Positions 17,044 to 25,040 of a DNA stretch of 64,000 nt are shown here, one piece after another. Within the stretch, counting starts at the first letter, position 1. Each line of letters starts with the position of its first letter. This DNA is from Solirubrobacter deserti (lineage in GTDB: Bacteria > Actinomycetota > Thermoleophilia > Solirubrobacterales > Solirubrobacteraceae): the NCBI RefSeq assembly GCF_027587175.1, contig NZ_JAPCID010000006.1, positions 143,280 through 207,279 on the forward strand, written 5' to 3'. Both the position numbers and the translations under genes were made by a program. The notes below the pieces were generated by a model. That model worked only from the letters and a program-made list of their open reading frames with translations. It searched no databases and was not told the origin of the DNA.

Positions 17044-17049
17044 TAAGCT
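17044..17049 (+). promoter_or_regulatory. -10 box, leaderless-type
   Basis: TAAGCT ends 7 nt before the GTG at 17057, in the 24-bp gap after merR. Confidence 0.48.
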
Positions 17050-17056
17050 GCCCGGC

Positions 17057-18448
17057 GTGAACGCCGCACCGTCGCAGCGGCCGACCCCGGTTCTCCTCAC
17101 GCTCACCGGCGCCGGTATCGCCTTCGCCCTCTCGCAGACCCTGGTCGTCCCGGCGCTGCCGGCGCTGGCCCAGGAGTTCGAGGCCTCGCCCTCCGCCGTC
17201 AGCTGGGTGCTGACCGGCTTTCTCGTCAGCGCGTCGATCGCGACGCCGATCGCCGGCAAGCTCGGCGACCTCTACGGCAAGGGTCGTGTGCTGACCGCGA
17301 TCATGGTCATCTTCGCGATCGGCGCGGTGATCAACGCGCTCGCGCCGTCGGTCGAGGTGCTGATCGCGGGGCGCGTGCTCCAGGGGGTCGCGGGCGGCGT
17401 GTTCCCGCTCGCGTTCGGGATCATCCGCGACACGTTCCCGCGCGATCAGGTCGCCACCGGCATCGCGATCATCAGCGCGGTGTTCGGGATCGGCGGCGGC
17501 ATCGGGTTGCCGCTGTCCGGTCTGATCGTCGACCACCTGAACCTGGACTGGCTGTTCTGGATCAGCTTGATCGCGCTGCCGGTGGCGTACCTGGTGCACC
17601 GCTTCGTGCCGCCCTCGCCGCCCGTGGAGAACGCGAAGGTGGACTGGCTCGGGGCGGTGGTGTTGAGCTTGGGGCTGGCCGCGATCCTGCTGGGCGTCTC
17701 GCAGGCGGGCGAGTGGGGGTGGGGCTCGGCGGAGAACGTCGGCTCGATTCTCGGCGGCCTCGCACTGATCGGCGTGTTCGTGTGGATCGAGACGCGCGTG
17801 CGCCAGCCGCTGATCGACATGGCGGTGCTGCGCAAGCCCGCGGTCGCGTTCACGAACCTGACCGGCTTCCTGGTCGGCGTCGCGATGTTCTCGAGCTTCC
17901 TCACGTTCCCGCAGTTCGCGCAGGCGCCGGAGAGCACGGGCTACGGGTTCGGCTTCAGCGTGACCGCGGCCGGCTTCCTGATGCTGCCGACCGCGCTCGC
18001 GCAGCTCGCCGCCGGACCGCCCGCGGCGAAGCTCGGCGAGAGGATCGGCTTCCGCTCGGTGCTCACACTCGGTGCGATCCTCATCACGCTCTCGTTCCTG
18101 ATCAACACGTTCGCGCACGAGCACCCGTGGGAGCTCGTGATCGGCGGCATGCTGATGGGCGTAGGCATCACGTTCGGCTTCGCCGCGATGGCGAACCTGA
18201 TCGTGGACGCGGTCCCGCAGTCCGAGGTCGGCATCGCGACCGGCATCAACACCGTCATGCGGACGGTCGGCGGCTCCTTCGGCGCCGCGATCGTGACCGC
18301 GATCCTCACCTCCGGCACGACCCCGCTGCCGAGCGAGGACCTGTACACGACCGCGTTCGCGTTCTCGGCCGTGGCGGGCTTCATCGCGGTGCTCGCTTCG
18401 CTGCTGATCCCGCGGGGGCCGCGCATGCAGCCCGCTCCCGCCACCTGA
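17057..18448 (+). CDS. MFS drug-efflux transporter, DHA2 type
   Basis: 463 residues with about 14 hydrophobic segments, as in the DHA2 proton-antiporter family. Motif A is near [13 protein letters not shown] and the antiporter motif C region near [32 protein letters not shown]. Substrates of the family are cationic dyes, antibiotics and biocides. GTG start fixed by the TAAGCT box. Its TGA overlaps the ATG of the next gene (TGATG), so the monooxygenase is co-translated. Confidence 0.88.
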   Translation: MNAAPSQRPTPVLLTLTGAGIAFALSQTLVVPALPALAQEFEASPSAVSWVLTGFLVSASIATPIAGKLGDLYGKGRVLTAIMVIFAIGAVINALAPSVEVLIAGRVLQGVAGGVFPLAFGIIRDTFPRDQVATGIAIISAVFGIGGGIGLPLSGLIVDHLNLDWLFWISLIALPVAYLVHRFVPPSPPVENAKVDWLGAVVLSLGLAAILLGVSQAGEWGWGSAENVGSILGGLALIGVFVWIETRVRQPLIDMAVLRKPAVAFTNLTGFLVGVAMFSSFLTFPQFAQAPESTGYGFGFSVTAAGFLMLPTALAQLAAGPPAAKLGERIGFRSVLTLGAILITLSFLINTFAHEHPWELVIGGMLMGVGITFGFAAMANLIVDAVPQSEVGIATGINTVMRTVGGSFGAAIVTAILTSGTTPLPSEDLYTTAFAFSAVAGFIAVLASLLIPRGPRMQPAPAT

Positions 18449-19458
18449 TGGAGCTCGGCATCTACACGTTCGGTGAGCGCACGGACCCGGCGGTCACCGT
18501 CCAGCAGCGGATGGCGAACCTGCTCGAGGAGATCGCGCTGGCCGACGAGGTCGGGCTGGACGTGTTCGGCGTGGGGGAGCACCACCGACCCGACTTCACG
18601 GTGTCTTCTCCCGCCGTGGTGCTCGCGGCCGCGGCGGCGCGCACGCAGCGCATCCGGCTCACCTCGGCCGTGTCCGTGCTGTCCTCGGATGACCCGGTGC
18701 GGGTGTTCCAGGACTTCGCGACGCTCGACCTGCTGTCCGGCGGACGCGCCGAAATCATGGCCGGGCGCGGCTCGTTCATCGAGTCCTTCCCGCTGTTCGG
18801 CTACTCGCTCGACGACTACGACGAGCTGTTCGCCGAGCACCTCGCGCTGTTGCTGGAGCTGCGCTCGAACGAGGTCGTGCACTGGCAGGGCGAGCACCGT
18901 CCGTCGATCGACGGCCGCGGCGTCTATCCGCGCCCCGTCCAGGACCCGCTGCCCGTCTGGGTCGCGGTCGGCGGCACACCGCAGTCGGTCGCGCGGGCCG
19001 GCGCCCTGGGTCTTCCGATGGCGCTGGCGATCATCGGCGGCCAGCCCGCCCGCTTCGGCCCGTTCGCCGAGCTGCACCGCCAGGTCGCGGAGGAGTACTG
19101 CCACGAGCGGCCTTTGTTGAGCATCAACTCGCACGGCTTCATCGCCGACGACACGCAGACCGCGCTCGATGTGGCATTCCCGGCGCACAAGACCGTCATG
19201 GACCAGATCGGCCGCGAGCGCGGCTGGCCGCCCATGACCCGCGCCCAGTTCGAGGCGGGCGCCACCCTCGAGGGCCACAACGTCGTCGGCTCACCCGAGG
19301 CCGTGATCGAGAAGATCCTCTACCAGCACAAGCTCTTCCAGCACGACCGCTTCCTGCTCCAGCTGTCGGTCGGCTCGATCCCGCACGACGCCATGCTGCG
19401 CGCGATCGAGCTCTACGGCACGGTCGTCGCCCCCGCGGTGCGCGAAGCCTTGACGTAG
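18448..19458 (+). CDS. LLM-class flavin-dependent oxidoreductase
   Basis: 336 residues of bacterial-luciferase-like TIM barrel: [10 protein letters not shown] start, [61 protein letters not shown]. Uses FMNH2 or F420H2; this subgroup is usually annotated only at family level, so the substrate is unknown. It overlaps the MFS gene by 1 nt. The MerR-MFS-LLM arrangement suggests a detoxification or specialised-metabolite unit (inference). A hairpin terminator follows 13 nt after the stop. Confidence 0.9.
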   Translation: MELGIYTFGERTDPAVTVQQRMANLLEEIALADEVGLDVFGVGEHHRPDFTVSSPAVVLAAAAARTQRIRLTSAVSVLSSDDPVRVFQDFATLDLLSGGRAEIMAGRGSFIESFPLFGYSLDDYDELFAEHLALLLELRSNEVVHWQGEHRPSIDGRGVYPRPVQDPLPVWVAVGGTPQSVARAGALGLPMALAIIGGQPARFGPFAELHRQVAEEYCHERPLLSINSHGFIADDTQTALDVAFPAHKTVMDQIGRERGWPPMTRAQFEAGATLEGHNVVGSPEAVIEKILYQHKLFQHDRFLLQLSVGSIPHDAMLRAIELYGTVVAPAVREALT

Positions 19459-19471
19459 TTGGCACACAGTT

Positions 19472-19498
19472 GTTGCGGAGCGTGCGTAGATCCGCAAC
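19472..19498 (+). terminator. Hairpin terminator
   Basis: GTTGCGGA (19472-19479) pairs with TCCGCAAC (19491-19498) around an 11-nt loop, 13 nt after the monooxygenase stop. No T run follows. Confidence 0.5.
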
Positions 19499-19501
19499 GC
19501 G

Positions 19502-19930
19502 GTGTCGCGCGATGCTCCGCGCTATGCCACGCGAGCGTTCACGAACCCGGCGAAACCTCGAGTTGGTGAACGCTCGCGTGGCGAACGTCGCGGCCGGCTC
19601 TGGGGGCTGCTCGAACCCACCGGCCGTCACCCTGACGTGGTCGCGCCGACGGTCAAGCGTCACGAGGGCATCAACACGCACCGGGCCGCCGAGTTCGCGA
19701 CCACCACCCGCAGGGGCATCCCGGTCACCACGCCCGCGCAGACGATCGTCCACCTGTCCGCCGTAGCGAGCTTCGAGACGCTGCGCCGGGCGGTCAATCA
19801 GGCCCCTCACGCTCCGCCTCCTCACGGTGCGCGATCTCGTCACGCACGGGCATCGCGGCGCGAAGAAGCTGCGAGCCGTGCTCGCGACCGCGGCGCCGAC
19901 CCGTTCGGAGAACGCGGCCGGGCCGGATGA
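19502..19930 (+). pseudogene. Decayed AbiEi/DUF559-type gene
   Basis: The translation carries RLWGLLEPTGRHPDVV, RHEGINTHRA and RRGIPVTTPAQTIVHLSAV, matching the middle of actinobacterial proteins that combine an AbiEi-type N-terminal domain with a DUF559 nuclease-fold domain. Near 19795-19812 the frame shifts by +1 and the homology continues as LRLLTVRDLVTHGHRGAKKLRAVL and APTRSE (to ~19912). The nuclease-fold domain that should follow is absent, and the N-terminal HTH is unrecognisable. So: one frameshift plus truncation at both ends. The start is nominal. Confidence 0.6.
19526..19582. repeat. 17-bp perfect inverted repeat
   Basis: GCCACGCGAGCGTTCAC at 19526-19542 and its exact complement at 19566-19582 enclose 23 nt. 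It lies between the monooxygenase terminator and the body of a decayed gene. It could be a second terminator, a mobile-repeat remnant or an old regulatory site. Confidence 0.7.
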
Positions 19931-19939
19931 TCGCGCGCG

Positions 19940-20368
19940 TCAGCGCGGGCCGTGCTGCGTGACGGCGAAGCCGCCGCCCGCCGGGGCGGGCGCACCCATC
20001 GTCTCGATCCGGCCGTAGAAGGCGCGGGCGACGCGGGTCGCGTGATGCTTGGCGTAGCCGGCACGCGGGCCCTCGAACAGCTCGTCGACGGTGGTCGTCC
20101 ACAGGACGAGCCAGCGCTCGAAGTGGCCGGCGCGTAGCGGGCTCTTCATGTGCAACTGGGCGTGCGGGGCGAACGCGCCGCCGCGGTAGCTCTGGGCGCC
20201 GAGCAGGATCGTCTCCCAGAAGGAGGTGATCTCCGGCACGTGCGCCTCGAGGTCGAGCTCTGCGACGTCGGTGAAGAGGTAGCCGATCATCGGGTCCGAC
20301 ATGGCGCGGCCGTAGAAGGCGCGCACCAGCCGCTCGACGTCTGCGCGTGTCTCGATGTCGGGCTTCAA
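19940..20368 (-). CDS. Group III truncated hemoglobin
   Basis: 142 residues from a TTG at 20368, 1 nt after the stop of the upstream NTF2-like gene; no ATG or GTG is better placed. RADVERLVRAFYGRAMSDPMIGYLF, SFWETILLG, MKSPLRAGHFERWLVLW (proximal histidine in AGHF) and VARAFYGRI are the features of group III (P-type) bacterial globins, which bind oxygen or NO. Co-transcribed behind the NTF2-like gene. Confidence 0.88.
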   Translation of the reverse strand: MKPDIETRADVERLVRAFYGRAMSDPMIGYLFTDVAELDLEAHVPEITSFWETILLGAQSYRGGAFAPHAQLHMKSPLRAGHFERWLVLWTTTVDELFEGPRAGYAKHHATRVARAFYGRIETMGAPAPAGGGFAVTQHGPR

Positions 20369-20369
20369 A

Positions 20370-20777
20370 TCACAAGTCGCCGAGATCGGCGGCCTTGACC
20401 GACGTGGCGAGACCGTCGGCGACCTTCCACGTCCACACGGCCGCGCGCTGCACGTCCAGGCCCTGGCGGCGGCCGGTGATGTGTCCCATGACGATGACGG
20501 AGCCGGGCACGGCGCGATAGTCCTCCACGTGCAGGACGAGCTCCTCCCACAGGCGGTCGACGTCGGCGAGGTACTCGCGCAGGCCGTCGTGGCCGCGGTA
20601 GGGCTCGGTGCGGCCGGCCAGGCGCGCGGTGCCCTCCAGGAACAGCTCGGCGTTCTCGCTGAAGCCGGCCAGCATGGCGTCCAGATCGCGGCGCTCGAAG
20701 GCGTCGTAGAGCGCGCGGACAACCTCGATCTCGTCCACGAGGCCGGCCGGGTTGCCGTAGTAGTCGGGGCGCGCCAC
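20370..20777 (-). CDS. NTF2-like/SnoaL-family protein
   Basis: 135 residues: VRALYDAFERRDLDAMLAGFSENAEL and YRGHDGLREYLADV are the usual opening of ketosteroid-isomerase-like folds, ending with beta strands (AVWTWKVADGLATSVKA). The fold serves as isomerase, cyclase, hydrolase or binding protein; the role here is unknown. GTG start lies 7 nt after TAAGCT. The globin gene begins one base after the stop, so the two form an operon, divergent from gnd. Confidence 0.82.
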   Translation of the reverse strand: MARPDYYGNPAGLVDEIEVVRALYDAFERRDLDAMLAGFSENAELFLEGTARLAGRTEPYRGHDGLREYLADVDRLWEELVLHVEDYRAVPGSVIVMGHITGRRQGLDVQRAAVWTWKVADGLATSVKAADLGDL

Positions 20778-20784
20778 CGCCTAG

Positions 20785-20790
20785 AGCTTA
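20785..20790 (-). promoter_or_regulatory. -10 box, leaderless-type
   Basis: On the minus strand TAAGCT ends 7 nt before the GTG at 20777. Confidence 0.5.
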
Positions 20791-20835
20791 GGCAGTGCCC
20801 ACGGTGTGAGCAGTTCGGTCAGCACCCGAGTTGGC

Positions 20836-20841
20836 TAGGGT
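20836..20841 (+). promoter_or_regulatory. -10 box, leaderless-type
   Basis: TAGGGT ends 9 nt before the gnd ATG at 20851. Confidence 0.45.
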
Positions 20842-20850
20842 GCGGCCATC

Positions 20851-22272
20851 ATGAGCCAGATCGGAGTCACGGGGCTCGCCGTCATGGGGGCGAACCTCGC
20901 GCGCAACATCGCACGCCGTGGCGTGCCCATTGCTGTACACAACCGCACCGCGGCGAAGATGAATGACTTCGTATCCGAGTTCGGTTCTGAGGGCGACTTC
21001 ACCGGGGCCGAGAGCCTCGAGGACTTCGTGCAGGCGCTCGACCGCCCGCGTCGGATCATCGTCATGGTCAAGGCGGGCGCGCCCGTCGACGGCGTGATCG
21101 AGGACCTCGTCCCGCTGCTCGACAAGGACGACATCATCATCGACGCGGGCAACTCGCACTACGTCGACACGCGCCGGCGCGAGCAGTACCTGACCGAGAA
21201 GGGCCTGCGCTTCATCGGCACCGGCGTGTCCGGCGGCGAGGAGGGCGCGCTCAACGGCCCGTCGATCATGCCGGGCGGGCCGCGCGCCGCGTACGGCGAG
21301 GTGGAGGAGATCTTCACCACGATCGCCGCGCAGGTCGACGGCGAGCCCTGCTGCGCCTACATCGGCGCCGACGGCGCGGGCCACTACGTGAAGATGGTCC
21401 ACAACGGCATCGAGTACGCCGACATGCAGCTGATCGCGGAGGCCTACGACCTCCTGCGCTTCGGCGTCGGCCTCGACGTCCCGACGATCAAGGGCATCTT
21501 CGACGAGTGGAACTCGGGCGACCTCGAGTCCTTCCTGATCGAGATCACCGCAACCGTGCTGGGCAAGACCGACGAGGCGACGGGCAAGCCGCTCGTGGAC
21601 GTGATCGTCGACCAGGCCGAGCAGAAGGGCACCGGCCGCTGGACCGCGCAGGACGCGCTCGAGCTCGGCGTGCCGCTCACGGGCATCACCGAAGCCGTGT
21701 TCGCGCGCTCGCTCTCCGCCCTGCGCGACCAGCGGCGTGAGGCCAGCGGCTTCCTCGCCGGCCCGAAGCCGGGCGGGCTGAACGAGTCGCTCGTCGACGA
21801 CATCCGCAAGGCGCTCTACGCCTCGAAGGTCGTCGCCTACGCCCAGGGCTTCGAGCAGATGGCCGCGGCCGCCCGCACCTACGACTGGGACCTGCAGATG
21901 GGCGAGCTGGCGAAGATCTGGCGCGGCGGCTGCATCATCCGCGCCCGCTTCCTGAACCGCATCACCGAGTCCTATGCCGAGAAGCCCGACCTCGTGAACC
22001 TGCTGATGGCGCCGTACTTCCGCGACGCCGTCGCCGACGCCCAGGACGCCTGGCGCAAGGTGATCATCAGCGCGGTCGAGCAGGGCGTCGCCGTCCCGGC
22101 CTTCTCGAGCTCGCTCGCCTACTACGACGGCTACCGCCGCGAGCGCGGCCCCGCGAACCTGATCCAGGGCCAGCGCGACTTCTTCGGCGCCCACACCTAC
22201 CGCCGCGTGGACAAGGAAGGCTCCTTCCACACCCGCTGGTCGCAGGACGGCACCGAGGTCCAGAGCGACTAG
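20851..22272 (+). CDS. gnd: NADP-dependent 6-phosphogluconate dehydrogenase, decarboxylating
   Basis: 473 residues, the long form of the enzyme. Oxidises 6-phosphogluconate to ribulose-5-phosphate and CO2 in the pentose phosphate pathway. GVTGLAVMGANLARN is the dinucleotide loop with HNRT (NADP preference); DAGNSHYVDT, FIGTGVSGGEEGALNGPSIMPGG, and the catalytic KMVHNGIEYADMQL are all present, as is the dimer-tail signature AHTYRRVD. The next gene's start codon abuts its stop. Confidence 0.96.
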   Translation: MSQIGVTGLAVMGANLARNIARRGVPIAVHNRTAAKMNDFVSEFGSEGDFTGAESLEDFVQALDRPRRIIVMVKAGAPVDGVIEDLVPLLDKDDIIIDAGNSHYVDTRRREQYLTEKGLRFIGTGVSGGEEGALNGPSIMPGGPRAAYGEVEEIFTTIAAQVDGEPCCAYIGADGAGHYVKMVHNGIEYADMQLIAEAYDLLRFGVGLDVPTIKGIFDEWNSGDLESFLIEITATVLGKTDEATGKPLVDVIVDQAEQKGTGRWTAQDALELGVPLTGITEAVFARSLSALRDQRREASGFLAGPKPGGLNESLVDDIRKALYASKVVAYAQGFEQMAAAARTYDWDLQMGELAKIWRGGCIIRARFLNRITESYAEKPDLVNLLMAPYFRDAVADAQDAWRKVIISAVEQGVAVPAFSSSLAYYDGYRRERGPANLIQGQRDFFGAHTYRRVDKEGSFHTRWSQDGTEVQSD

Positions 22273-22980
22273 ATGTTGATCCTGCTCCCGCCGTCGGAGG
22301 GCAAGACCGCGCCCTCCGGCGGGGAGCCGGTCGACGTCGCCGCGCTGCCGTTCCCGGGCCTGAACAAGACGCGGGAGCGGCTGCTGGACGTGCTGTCCCG
22401 GCTGACGTTCCCGCGCGCGCTGACCTACCTCGACATCGGACCGGGGCTGGAGGAGGAGGCGCGCCGCAACCTGACGCTGCGCGACGAGCCCGCCGCGCCC
22501 GCCCACGAGGTCTACACCGGCGTGCTCTACGAGCACCTCGGCCTCGGCTCGTTCGCGGACACCGAGAACGTGTTGATCGCGAGCGCGCTGTGGGGCTTCG
22601 TCCGGCCCGGCGACCGCATCCCGGCCTACCGGCTCTCGATGGGCGCGACGCTCCCGCACATCGCCTCGCTGCCGGCGCTGTGGCGCGACCCGCTGCGCAA
22701 GGCGCTGCCGGACGAGGGGCTGATCGTCGACCTGCGCTCCGGCGCCTACATCGCCGCCTGGAAGCCGAAGCAGGCCACGGTCGTCGGCGTCCGCGCCTTC
22801 GTCGACGGCAAGACCGTCAGCCACATGGTCAAGGCCACCCGCGGTGACGTCGCCCGCATCCTGCTGCAGGCCGATCCGGCCGAGACGCCCGAGGACGTCG
22901 CCGGCGCCGTCCGCGCCGCGGGCCACACCGTCGAGCTCAGCGGCTCCGGCCGCAGCTGGACCGTCGACGTCATCACCTGA
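22273..22980 (+). CDS. yaaA: YaaA-family peroxide stress protein
   Basis: 235 residues. MLILLPPSEGKT is the family's N-terminal signature. VYTGVLYEHLGL, LIASALWGFVRPGDRIPAYRLSMG, and the C-terminal VVGVRAFVDGKTVSHMVKATRGDVAR also match. Family members limit intracellular iron and DNA damage under peroxide stress in E. coli. The ATG follows the gnd stop with no gap. Pairing with NADPH-producing gnd suggests a shared oxidative-stress role (inference). Confidence 0.9.
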   Translation: MLILLPPSEGKTAPSGGEPVDVAALPFPGLNKTRERLLDVLSRLTFPRALTYLDIGPGLEEEARRNLTLRDEPAAPAHEVYTGVLYEHLGLGSFADTENVLIASALWGFVRPGDRIPAYRLSMGATLPHIASLPALWRDPLRKALPDEGLIVDLRSGAYIAAWKPKQATVVGVRAFVDGKTVSHMVKATRGDVARILLQADPAETPEDVAGAVRAAGHTVELSGSGRSWTVDVIT

Positions 22981-23012
22981 ACTTTCCGGCGCCCCGCGGA
23001 CAAACAGGGGCG

Positions 23013-23513
23013 ATGAACGACCGCGACCGCTTCGCCGAGCTCTACGACCGACACGCAGCCGAGCTCCTGCGCTTCTGCTTTCGGCAGTGCGGGAACGCGG
23101 CGGACGCGCAGGACCTGCTCTCGATCACGTTCCTGGAGGCGTGGCGGCGCCGCGGGGACCTGCGGCCCGAGACGGCCCGCCCGTGGCTGTACGGGATCGC
23201 GACCAACGTCGCCCACAATCAGCGGCGGCTCGCCCGGCGGCACGCCGCCGCGCTCGACCGCCTCAAAGCCGTGCGGCCGCCCGCGAGCCACGACCAGCAA
23301 GTCCGCGAGCTGCTCGACGACCTGCGCACCCTCCCGCGCCGCGAGCTCGACGTCGTCGCGCTGTGCGCCTGGGCCGGCCTCAGCTACGAGGAGACCGCGC
23401 TCGCGCTCGAGATCCCGGTCGGCACCGTCCGCTCGCGCCTGAACCGCGCCCGCCGCCGCCTCGGCGAGCTGCGCGCCACGCCCACCCGCCCCGCAGGAGC
23501 ACTCCATGATTGA
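23013..23513 (+). CDS. ECF-type RNA polymerase sigma factor
   Basis: 166 residues. Region 2: YDRHAAELLRFCFRQCGNAADAQDLLSITFLEAWRRR. Region 4: LDVVALCAWAGLSYEETALALEIPVGTVRSRLNRARRRL, with the helix-turn-helix at GLSYEETALALEIPVGTV. An AGGGGCG site precedes the ATG. The last 8 nt overlap the following gene, the arrangement of sigma/anti-sigma pairs. Confidence 0.92.
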   Translation: MNDRDRFAELYDRHAAELLRFCFRQCGNAADAQDLLSITFLEAWRRRGDLRPETARPWLYGIATNVAHNQRRLARRHAAALDRLKAVRPPASHDQQVRELLDDLRTLPRRELDVVALCAWAGLSYEETALALEIPVGTVRSRLNRARRRLGELRATPTRPAGALHD

Positions 23514-23988
23514 CGCCGACGCCCGTCTCGCCGCCCTGCGCGGCCCGCTGCTCGCCGAGCTGCAGGAGACCGCACGGCCGCGCCGCCGGAAGCTCGCCCT
23601 GCCCGCGCTCGTCGCAATCCTCACCGCGCTGATCGTCTGGCCCTCGAGCGCCTCGCTCGCGGTCGAGCGCCGCGACGGCTGGATCGAGTTGCGGATCGAG
23701 GACGCCACGGCGAGTCCCGAGACGCTCACCCGCGAGCTCCGCGACGCCGGCATCAACGGCGAGGTCCGCGTGCTGGCCGTCCCGCCTCACCTGGTGGGGA
23801 AGTGGGTGTCGTTCAACCAGCGCGAGCCGTCCAGCGAGGGCCGCGTGCGCTTCGCCCCCGACACCGTGCGCGTCCAGGCGATCGCCGTCGAGGACAACAC
23901 GTTCGTGTTCATGGCCGGCCGCGCCGCCCGCCCCGGGGAGCCGTACGACTGGGACGGCCGCAAATTCCGCGAAGGCGTGTTCAAGTAG
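23506..23988 (+). CDS. Single-pass membrane protein paired with the ECF sigma factor
   Basis: 160 residues. A short charged cytoplasmic N-terminus, one membrane segment at ~29-52 (LALPALVAILTALIVW), then an exported domain of ~105 residues. There is no HRxxxCxxC zinc-binding anti-sigma motif and the cytoplasmic part is only ~28 residues. Position and the 8-nt overlap suggest an anti-sigma-like or target role, but the sequence does not show it. I do not recognise the exported domain. Confidence 0.75.
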   Translation: MIDADARLAALRGPLLAELQETARPRRRKLALPALVAILTALIVWPSSASLAVERRDGWIELRIEDATASPETLTRELRDAGINGEVRVLAVPPHLVGKWVSFNQREPSSEGRVRFAPDTVRVQAIAVEDNTFVFMAGRAARPGEPYDWDGRKFREGVFK

Positions 23989-24002
23989 CCCGCGCCGGCT
24001 GC

Positions 24003-24096
24003 CGATATCAGGGGTGTCAGACAGAGACGGCACCCAGAGGGCTGAGACCTCGTTTTACGACGTCCCCCGACCATTATTCGCCCGACTTCTGATGGC
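24003..24096. other. Intergenic segment with pairing potential
   Basis: Between two convergent genes. GGGTG (near 24013) can pair with CACCC (near 24032), GAGG with CCTC around GCTGAGA, and CG-TTTTA-CG forms a small loop. It carries the GTCAGAC core seen in palindromes near 57 kb. No known RNA family is recognised. Confidence 0.3.
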
Positions 24097-24097
24097 C

Positions 24098-24123
24098 GAA
24101 GCCCGTCCTCTGTGACGGGCTTC
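24098..24123. terminator. Shared hairpin terminator
   Basis: GAAGCCCGTC (24098-24107) and GACGGGCTTC (24114-24123) pair perfectly around CTCTGT, followed by CGCGTTT. It separates the sigma-factor operon from the convergent ligase gene and can serve both strands. Confidence 0.65.
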
Positions 24124-24128
24124 CGCGT

Positions 24129-25028
24129 TTAAGCGGTGCCCTCGCGCACGACCGCGCGCGGGTCCTTGTCCTCCCGTAGCCCCAGGTAGCGCGGATGGCG
24201 CAGGCGGCCGTCGTTCGTCCACTCCGCGAAGCCGCACTGAGCGACCAGCCGCGGCTCCACCCACGTGACGTCGCGGAACCGCGGCGCGTCGTAGAACGGC
24301 GATAGTGCCCGCTCCAGCGGCCGGAGCAACCCGGCCAGCCGCACGAGCTCGGCCCGGTCGAAGCCCGTCCCGACCTTGCCCGCGTAGTGCAGGTGCTCGC
24401 CCTCGTAGACGCCCACGAGCAGCGCGCCGAACTCGACCCGCGAGCCCTTCGGGGGCGTGAACCCGCCGATCACCAGCTCCTGCCCGTGCTCGCACTTGAA
24501 CTTCAGCCAGTCGCGGGGACGCTTGTCGGTGTAGAGCGAGTCCGCCCGCTTGGCGATCACGCCCTCCCAGCCGGACGCGCACGCCTCGGCGAACATCGCC
24601 TCACCGTCCTCGTTGCGATACTCGGTCAACCGCAGCGGGTCGTCCCACGCCAGCGCCTCCCGCAGCAGCGCCTTGCGTTCCCGCAAAGGAAGCCCGCGCA
24701 CGTCCGATCCGTCCAGCCACTGGACGTCGAAGACGTAGTAGAAGAACGGCCCGGAACGGTCCTGGAACTTGCCCGACGCGCTGACGATCTCGCCGTCGAC
24801 GGCGAACCGCGCCCGCGCCTGCCCGTCGAGCGCCTCCGCCACCGCCGGGTAGCGCTCGCGCAGCGACAGGTCGTTGCGCGAGAGCATCCGCGCCGGACCG
24901 TCGCCGTCACGGATCGCGACGCAGCGGATGCCGTCCAGCTTGCGCTCGAAGATCCACTCGGGGTCGGAGAACCGCTCGTCGGTGAGGACGGCCTTCATCG
25001 CGCCCGCCGTCGTGGGTGCCGCGCTCAT
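24129..25028 (-). CDS. ATP-dependent DNA ligase
   Basis: 299 residues, the LigC/LigD-ligase-domain size. Adenylation lysine K30 in FERKLDGIR (motif I). Further motifs are VDGEIVS (III), FYYVFDVQWLDG (IIIa), WEGVIAKRADS (IV) and WLKFKCEHGQELVIGGFTPPKG (V). The OB-fold C-terminus includes VGTGFD and WVEPRLVAQ. There is no polymerase or nuclease domain, so it resembles stand-alone LigC or the ligase part of the NHEJ system. No Ku gene is in view. It starts 12 bp after the chemoreceptor gene on the same strand. Confidence 0.9.
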   Translation of the reverse strand: MSAAPTTAGAMKAVLTDERFSDPEWIFERKLDGIRCVAIRDGDGPARMLSRNDLSLRERYPAVAEALDGQARARFAVDGEIVSASGKFQDRSGPFFYYVFDVQWLDGSDVRGLPLRERKALLREALAWDDPLRLTEYRNEDGEAMFAEACASGWEGVIAKRADSLYTDKRPRDWLKFKCEHGQELVIGGFTPPKGSRVEFGALLVGVYEGEHLHYAGKVGTGFDRAELVRLAGLLRPLERALSPFYDAPRFRDVTWVEPRLVAQCGFAEWTNDGRLRHPRYLGLREDKDPRAVVREGTA

Positions 25029-25040
25029 CGCGGCATGATC

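Noticed and set aside
20788..22926. A 712-codon minus-strand frame opposite gnd and yaaA
   Set aside because: Antisense to two enzymes with complete signatures.
24010..24060. Possible TPP riboswitch (GGCTGAGA word)
   Set aside because: The obligatory second half (CUGAUC...GGRUAAURCCRGCG) is missing, and the segment lies between convergent gene ends, not upstream of a thiamine gene.
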